A stretch of DNA of 64,000 nt. Origin: Klenkia sesuvii (GTDB taxonomy: Bacteria; Actinomycetota; Actinomycetes; Mycobacteriales; Geodermatophilaceae). This document shows positions 59,421 through 64,000 of this stretch, one piece after another. Where the stretch lies: assembly GCF_037083825.1 (NCBI RefSeq), contig NZ_JBAPLU010000002.1, positions 248,001 through 312,000 on the forward strand, given 5' to 3'. The notes under the pieces are model-generated. The model did not search any database, was not told the DNA's origin, and saw nothing but the letters and a program-made list of their open reading frames with translations. The number at the start of each line of letters is the position of its first letter. Positions within the stretch are counted from its first letter, which is position 1. The translations under genes were made by a program, and so were the position numbers.

Positions 59421-59460
59421 CCACCCAGCAGAGCACAGGGCGGCGCGGCATGATCGGCCG

Positions 59461-59766
59461 GTGGCGAAGAAGCAGAAGGTGAAGACCCCCGCGCTGTACA
59501 AGCTGCTCGGCCCGGTGCTGGCCATCCCCACCGGCATCGTGGTGAAGAAGGTCGCCGACCAGGCGTGGGTCGCCGTCCGCGGCACGCCCCCGCCGAAGAA
59601 CCCCGACGTGCCCGGGGTGAGCTGGGGCGACGCCCTGGCCTGGGCGGCCGTCTCGGGTGTGCTGGTCGCCTTCGGCCGCCTGTTCGCCGCCCGCAGCGCC
59701 GCCAAGGCCTACACCGCGCTGACCGGCAAGTACCCGGTCGGGGCCAACGCCGACAGCGCGGCCTAG
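59461..59766 (+). CDS. DUF4235 family membrane protein
   Basis: 101 residues from GTG 59461. Basic N-terminus AKKQKVKTPALYK, hydrophobic segments at about 12-28 and 57-75 (LAWAAVSGVLVAFGRLFAAR), and the conserved VAWVAVRGTPPPKNP-like stretch of DUF4235. Conserved small membrane protein of actinobacteria, function unknown. Confidence 0.85.
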   Translation: MAKKQKVKTPALYKLLGPVLAIPTGIVVKKVADQAWVAVRGTPPPKNPDVPGVSWGDALAWAAVSGVLVAFGRLFAARSAAKAYTALTGKYPVGANADSAA

Positions 59767-59790
59767 CTGGACATCACACCTAGCCCGCCA

Positions 59791-60744
59791 TCACACCTGG
59801 CGGACCAGCGAGAGCGCGATGCCGTCGAGGATGTCGTGCTCGCTGACCACCACCTCGTCGATGGCCAGGGCGTCCATCACCACCCGCAGCACCAGGGCGC
59901 CGGCACCGATGACGTCGACCCGGCCGGGGTGCATCACCGGCAGGGCCGCGCGCCGGGCGCGCGTCGAGGTCAGCAGCCCGGCGGTGACCGACCGGACGGC
60001 GCCCACCGGGATGCGGGCACCGTGGAGGATGGCCGGCTCGTAGGCGGGCAACCGCAGGGCGAGGGCGGCGACGGTGGTCACCGAGCCGGCCAGCCCGACG
60101 AGCGTGACCGCCTCCCCCACCGGCACGTCGGCGGCCACCTCGGCCAACGCCGTACGGATGTCGGACTCGGCCCGCTGCACCTCGTCGGGCGAGGGCGGGT
60201 CGCCGTGCAGGTACCGTTCGGTGAGCCGCACGCAGCCGATGTCCACCGACCGGGCCGCCCGCACACCCGCGTCGTCGCCGAGCACGAACTCGGTGGAGCC
60301 ACCGCCGATGTCGACCACCAGGTAGGGCGGCGCGGGGACCGGCGTGCCGTGCGTGGCCGCCGCGCCGGCGAGGGACCCGGTGGCGCCGAGGAAGGACAAC
60401 CCGGCCTCCTCCTCGCCGGGCACGACGTCGGGCAGCTGGCCGAGGGTGCGCTGCACCATCTCCTCGAAGTCGGCCCGGTTGGCCGCGTCGCGGCTGGCGC
60501 TGGTGGCCACCATGCGCACCCGCTCGGCGCCCAGGCCCCGGAGCTGGACGGCGTACTCGGCGAGCACGACGCGCGTGCGCTCGATGGCCTCGGGAGCCAG
60601 CCGGCCGGTCGCGTCGACGCCCTGGCCCAGGCGGACCACCTCCATGCGCCGCAGCACCTCGGTGGGCGGCCCGGTGGGCGGGACGTCGGCGACCAGCAGC
60701 CGGAGGGAGTTGGTGCCGCAGTCGACCGCTGCGACCCGGGTCAC
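59791..60744 (-). CDS. Ppx/GppA phosphatase family protein
   Basis: 317-residue actin-fold exopolyphosphatase or guanosine pentaphosphatase-like protein. N-terminal VAAVDCGTNSLRLLVAD (phosphate 1 loop), RMVATSASRDAANR, VVDIGGGSTEFVLGD (phosphate 2), and VTLVGLAGSVTTVAALAL. GTG 60744 overlaps the DUF501 stop (GTGA). Conserved cluster with DUF501, FtsB and enolase, as in Rv1023-Rv1026. The two activities cannot be separated by sequence alone. Confidence 0.93.
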   Translation of the reverse strand: MTRVAAVDCGTNSLRLLVADVPPTGPPTEVLRRMEVVRLGQGVDATGRLAPEAIERTRVVLAEYAVQLRGLGAERVRMVATSASRDAANRADFEEMVQRTLGQLPDVVPGEEEAGLSFLGATGSLAGAAATHGTPVPAPPYLVVDIGGGSTEFVLGDDAGVRAARSVDIGCVRLTERYLHGDPPSPDEVQRAESDIRTALAEVAADVPVGEAVTLVGLAGSVTTVAALALRLPAYEPAILHGARIPVGAVRSVTAGLLTSTRARRAALPVMHPGRVDVIGAGALVLRVVMDALAIDEVVVSEHDILDGIALSLVRQV

Positions 60745-61247
60745 GCGTCGTCCCCGTCCGGCGCGGCGGCGCACCGACCGTGCGCCCACCACTCGCCCAT
60801 GCCGGCCAGCGCGCGGTCCCCGATCGGGTTGACGCCCGGCCCGGCGGCCAACGAGTGCGCGGCGAGGGCGTGCAGGCACTTGACCCGGTCGGGCATGCCC
60901 CCGGCGCTGGCCCGGGTGGGCAGCACGTCGACGGCGTCACGGGTGGCCAAGAACGCCTCGTGCGCGGCGGCGTACGCGGCGGCCAGCTCGGGGTCGGTGC
61001 CCAGGTCGGCCTGCCACTGCCTCATCAGGCCGGCCGACTCCAGCCGGCTGGCGGCCGCCGACGCACGGGGGCAGGTGAGGTAGTAGACGGTCGGGAACGG
61101 GGTGCCGTCCTCCAGCCGGGGCGCGGTCTGCACCACGTCGGGCTGCCCGCACGGGCACCGGTGCGCCACCCCGACCAGTGCCCGCGGGGGGCGACCGAGC
61201 TGACGGGCGACGACGTCCCGGTCCTCCGGGCTGACTGCTTCGCTCAC
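60741..61247 (-). CDS. DUF501 family protein
   Basis: 168 residues from GTG 61247 (AGGAT 6 bases upstream). Conserved Cys in HRCPCGQPDV and YLTCPRASA, and DVLPTRASAGGMPDRVKCLH, suggest a metal or redox site. Family of unknown function found between an FtsB-like gene and Ppx in actinobacteria. Coupled to ppx. Confidence 0.9.
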   Translation of the reverse strand: MSEAVSPEDRDVVARQLGRPPRALVGVAHRCPCGQPDVVQTAPRLEDGTPFPTVYYLTCPRASAAASRLESAGLMRQWQADLGTDPELAAAYAAAHEAFLATRDAVDVLPTRASAGGMPDRVKCLHALAAHSLAAGPGVNPIGDRALAGMGEWWAHGRCAAAPDGDDA

Positions 61248-61333
61248 CGCGTCATCCTGGACGGTGCCGGTACGGCCACGCGCAGGGGCCCTCGGCGTGC
61301 GGAGCGCGTCGTGGGGGCGACGTGGTCCAGCCA

Positions 61334-61885
61334 TCAGCCGTCAGCCGTCGCGACGGACTCCAGCAGGCCCTCGTACCAGGGCGGTTGCTCGGCGTCGTCG
61401 GCGACGCCGGGGGTCTGCGCCGGCGCCTCCCCCTCCACCACGGTGCCGTCGGCGACGACGACGACCCGGTCACCGGGCAGCACGAAGTTCAGCCGCGCCC
61501 GGGCCTGCTGCACCACGTAGGCCGGGTCGGACTGGCGGTCCAGCTGCTCGGTGAGCTGCTGCTGGCGCAGGGACAGCGCCTGGTTCTCCGCCGCGAGCTC
61601 GGCGAGCGCCTGCCGGCCGGCGACGAAGGACCGGACGGGCCCGGCGAGGGTCAGGGCCAGCAGCAGGACCAGCACGCCGAGCAGCGCGGCCCGCCCGGTG
61701 ACCAACGGGCTGCGGCCCTGGGCGGTCGCGGTGCGGGCCGGCCGCCGGGTGCGGCGACGCCCCTGCCGGGCGTCGGCGGCGCCGCGGCCGGCCGGGGTGG
61801 CCGGGCGGGCGGTGCTGCGTCGGCGGCCGGCGGGACGACCGCCCCCCGCCGGGGACGAACCCCGGCGGGAGCGGTCGTCGGTCAC
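61334..61885 (-). CDS. FtsB/DivIC-like septum protein
   Basis: 183 residues from GTG 61885. An Arg/Gly/Pro-rich cytoplasmic N-terminus (1-70), one membrane helix (about 79-97, LLGVLVLLLALTLAGPVRSF), and an external coiled coil (ALAELAAENQALSLRQQQLT) ending near LNFVLPGDRVVVV. This is the FtsB/DivIC divisome topology and place next to enolase. Similar to Rv1024. Follows eno at 13 bases. Confidence 0.9.
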   Translation of the reverse strand: MTDDRSRRGSSPAGGGRPAGRRRSTARPATPAGRGAADARQGRRRTRRPARTATAQGRSPLVTGRAALLGVLVLLLALTLAGPVRSFVAGRQALAELAAENQALSLRQQQLTEQLDRQSDPAYVVQQARARLNFVLPGDRVVVVADGTVVEGEAPAQTPGVADDAEQPPWYEGLLESVATADG

Positions 61886-61898
61886 GGCTGGGGCCGGC

Positions 61899-63182
61899 TC
61901 AGGAGGAGGCGCGGAGCCGGGGGAACGCCGCGGCACCGGCGTACCGGGCCGCGTCGTCGAGCTCCTCCTCGATGCGCAGCAGCTGGTTGTACTTGGCCAC
62001 GCGCTCGGAGCGGGCCGGGGCACCGGTCTTGATCTGCCCGCAGTCGGTGGCGACGGCGAGGTCGGCGATCGTGGTGTCCTCGGTCTCGCCCGAGCGGTGG
62101 CTCATCATGCAGCGGTAGCCCGACCGGTGGGCGAGGTTCACCGCGTCGAGGGTCTCGGTGAGCGTGCCGATCTGGTTCACCTTGACCAGCAGCGCGTTGG
62201 CCGCGCCCTGGGCGATGCCGTCGGCCAGCCGCACCGGGTTGGTGACGAAGAGGTCGTCGCCCACCAGCTGCACCTTGTCGCCGATGGCCGCGGTCAGGTC
62301 GACCCAGCCCTCCCAGTCCTCCTCCGACAGCGCGTCCTCGATCGAGACGATCGGGTACGCCTCGAGCAGCCCGGCGTAGTACTCGGTGAGGTCACCGGCG
62401 GTGAGGCTCTTGCCCTCGAAGGTGTACCCGCCGTCGCCGTGCAGCTCGGTGGCCGCGACGTCGAGGGCGAAGGCGATGTCGGTGCCGACCGCGTACCCGG
62501 CCTTCTCCACCGCCTCGGCGATGAGGTCGAGGGCGTCGCGGTTGCTGGGCAGGTCGGGGGCGAACCCGCCCTCGTCGCCCAGCCCGGTCGAGAGCCCGCG
62601 CTTCTTCAGCACCGACTTCAGCGCGTGGTAGACCTCGGCGCCGGTGGCCAGGGCCTCGGCGAAGGTGGCCGCCCCGATGGGGGCGATCATGAACTCCTGG
62701 ACGTCGACGTTGGAGTCGGCGTGGGCACCGCCGTTGACGATGTTCATCATCGGCACCGGCAGCACGTGCGCCGAGGGGCCGCCGACGTAGCGGAACAGCG
62801 GGAGCCCGGTGGACTCGGCCGCGGCCTTGGCCACCGCCAGGCTCACACCGAGGATGGCGTTGGCGCCCAGGCGGGACTTGTCGGGGGTGCCGTCGAGGTC
62901 GATGAGGGCCTGGTCGACCAGCCGCTGCTCGGTGGCCTCGAAACCCACGAGCTCGGGACCGATGACGTCGAGGACGCCGTCGACCGCCTTGGTGACGCCC
63001 TTGCCGAGGTAGCGGTCCCCGCCGTCGCGGAGCTCCACCGCCTCGAAGGCGCCCGTGGAGGCGCCGCTGGGCACCGCCGCACGCGTGATCGTGCCGTCGT
63101 CGAGGGCGACCTCGACCTCGACGGTGGGGTTTCCGCGCGAGTCGAGGATCTCCCGCGCGCCTACTGCCTCGATGCTGGCCAC
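61899..63182 (-). CDS. eno: Enolase
   Basis: Glycolytic enzyme converting 2-phosphoglycerate to phosphoenolpyruvate. 427 residues from GTG 63182. Signatures: AREILDSRGNPTVEVEV, GDEGGFAPDLPSN, SIEDALSEEDWEGW, LLVKVNQIGTLTET (catalytic Lys), and MMSHRSGETEDTTIADLAVA. First gene of the eno-ftsB-DUF501-ppx group on the minus strand. Confidence 0.98.
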   Translation of the reverse strand: MASIEAVGAREILDSRGNPTVEVEVALDDGTITRAAVPSGASTGAFEAVELRDGGDRYLGKGVTKAVDGVLDVIGPELVGFEATEQRLVDQALIDLDGTPDKSRLGANAILGVSLAVAKAAAESTGLPLFRYVGGPSAHVLPVPMMNIVNGGAHADSNVDVQEFMIAPIGAATFAEALATGAEVYHALKSVLKKRGLSTGLGDEGGFAPDLPSNRDALDLIAEAVEKAGYAVGTDIAFALDVAATELHGDGGYTFEGKSLTAGDLTEYYAGLLEAYPIVSIEDALSEEDWEGWVDLTAAIGDKVQLVGDDLFVTNPVRLADGIAQGAANALLVKVNQIGTLTETLDAVNLAHRSGYRCMMSHRSGETEDTTIADLAVATDCGQIKTGAPARSERVAKYNQLLRIEEELDDAARYAGAAAFPRLRASS

Positions 63183-63246
63183 GGGGTGGAGCCTATCGGG
63201 GCGGGGTGCGCCAGGGGGGCGCGGCCGTGCGCGACCATGGCAGGCG

Positions 63247-64000
63247 ATGACCGCGACGCCGCACACCCGCGCACGCACGCAGCTGCTGGCCGGGCTGCTC
63301 CCCGTGCTGCTGGTCGGCGTCGTCCTGCTGGTGGTCCTGGCGTGGCGGCTGGGCGACGCGCAGGAGCCGCTCGCCCGGGCCTCCGCGACAGCGCCGGCGA
63401 CGGTGGAGTCCGTGGACGGCACGACGGTGGCGGTGCGCTACCCCGGACCCGACGGCGCGGAGCGGCGAGCGCGGCTCACCCTGCGCGACGAGCTCGACGT
63501 CCCGACCGGGGCCGCGGTGACCGTGCAGTACGACCCGGCCGACCCCGGCACGGTCTACGCCGACGGCGACGCGGCCCACAGCGCGGTCCAGGACGTCGTG
63601 CTCGGCCTGGTGCTGGTGGCGCTCGTCCTGCTGGGCGTCGCGGCGACCACCGGTGGTGCGCTGCTCACCCGGCCCCGGCTGGCCCGGCGTCCGGCGGTCC
63701 AGGTGGCGGCCACCCACGTCGTCGTCCGGCAGGGCCTGCTCGTGCGCAGCTGGCTGGAACTCACCACCGGCCGCGGGGTGCGCTGGCTGCCGGTGCACTG
63801 GGCACCCGAGCTCGACCGGCTGCGGCCCGACGGACCGGTCACGGTGCACGGCGACCCCACCGCGGACCGGCGGGTGCTGCCGGTCGTCGCCGGGCAGCAG
63901 GTCTGGCCCTCGGGCCGGCTGCGCCGGTCGGCCCCGCGCGGGGACGTCCGGCAGGCCCCGGTCGACCCGGGGGCCGGTCCGCAGCCCCTGCGCCGCCAGC
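63247..64000 (+). CDS. DUF3592-like membrane protein, cut at right edge
   Basis: Open frame from ATG 63247 to the end of the window (251 residues seen, no stop). Two membrane helices (about 15-31, GLLPVLLVGVVLLVVLAWRL; about 116-137, DVVLGLVLVALVLLGVAATT), separated by a beta-rich outer part with VAVRYPGPDGAERRARLTLR and VTVQYDPADPGTVYADGD, typical of DUF3592 proteins. After the second helix, a cytoplasmic part follows (VVVRQGLLVRSWLELTTGRG). Family call is moderate. Confidence 0.75.
   Translation, partial: MTATPHTRARTQLLAGLLPVLLVGVVLLVVLAWRLGDAQEPLARASATAPATVESVDGTTVAVRYPGPDGAERRARLTLRDELDVPTGAAVTVQYDPADPGTVYADGDAAHSAVQDVVLGLVLVALVLLGVAATTGGALLTRPRLARRPAVQVAATHVVVRQGLLVRSWLELTTGRGVRWLPVHWAPELDRLRPDGPVTVHGDPTADRRVLPVVAGQQVWPSGRLRRSAPRGDVRQAPVDPGAGPQPLRRQ

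Overview
This is a very GC-rich stretch (roughly 73-75% by eye) of an actinobacterial chromosome. GTG starts are frequent, and ATGA or GTGA stop/start overlaps join most neighbouring genes. The mycothiol enzyme Mca, the FtsB/DUF501/Ppx genes next to enolase, DUF4235, an RNHCP protein and the absence of outer flagellar ring genes point to a motile, mycothiol-producing Gram-positive actinobacterium. A Geodermatophilaceae-type organism (Modestobacter, Blastococcus or Geodermatophilus) is my best guess, from gene content only.

Positions 1-29616 are one large flagellar cluster, all on the + strand. It runs fliC (5' end outside the window), fliD-fliS-FliT-like, flgB-flgC-fliEFGHIJ, a cell-wall hydrolase, fliK-flgD-flgE, flbD-motA-motB-fliL, fliM-fliN-fliOPQR-flhB, then flhA, a giant FlhF-like protein and a small membrane protein. 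Strong hairpins separate the transcription units. Each unit whose start is visible is preceded by the same promoter pattern, TCAA/TCAC/TCAG, 15-16 bases, GCCGAT, which matches the sigma-28 (FliA/WhiG) class. The cluster encodes rod, MS and C rings, export gate and ATPase, hook, filament cap and stator. No chemotaxis gene, sigma factor gene, flgK/flgL or flgF/flgG is present in the window.

Positions 29617-42190 are mixed: PIN-PhoH ATPase, a DrrAB-like drug ABC exporter, a DUF885-type metallopeptidase with a coupled mini membrane protein, a short-chain Z-isoprenyl diphosphate synthase, a hemolysin III family protein, a PadR regulator with a HAAS-type membrane protein, catalase-peroxidase KatG, a geranylgeranyl-reductase-like flavoprotein and a small putative DNA-binding protein with its own repeat-bearing promoter.

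Positions 42189-50255 hold a PsiE-like membrane protein, a small membrane protein and mca (one minus-strand operon), greA and an RNHCP zinc protein on the plus strand, an M3 peptidase, a second ABC-2 exporter and threonine deaminase. Positions 50307-57472 are on the plus strand apart from one minus-strand membrane gene: a MoxR-like ATPase with a VWA partner, a GNAT acetyltransferase, an SGNH hydrolase and a thiolase. Positions 57599-63182 are mostly minus strand: a Bax-inhibitor-1 family protein, a tRNA with a UAA anticodon, a family-5 uracil-DNA glycosylase, Ppx/GppA, DUF501, an FtsB-like divisome protein and enolase. A DUF3592-like membrane gene runs off the right edge.

The most notable observations are: a 1434-residue protein in the flhF position whose SRP-type GTPase domain has lost its P-loop; a repeated sigma-28-like promoter code with two spacer classes and possible leaderless fliM and flhA transcripts; a coupled leader peptide in front of flgB; an endopeptidase/transglycosylase fusion in the rod/hook operon; a class-I-shaped tRNA reading UUA; three GTAA repeats at an exact 8-bp period inside the promoter of a putative ribbon-helix-helix protein; and two genes that appear to need CTG start codons.
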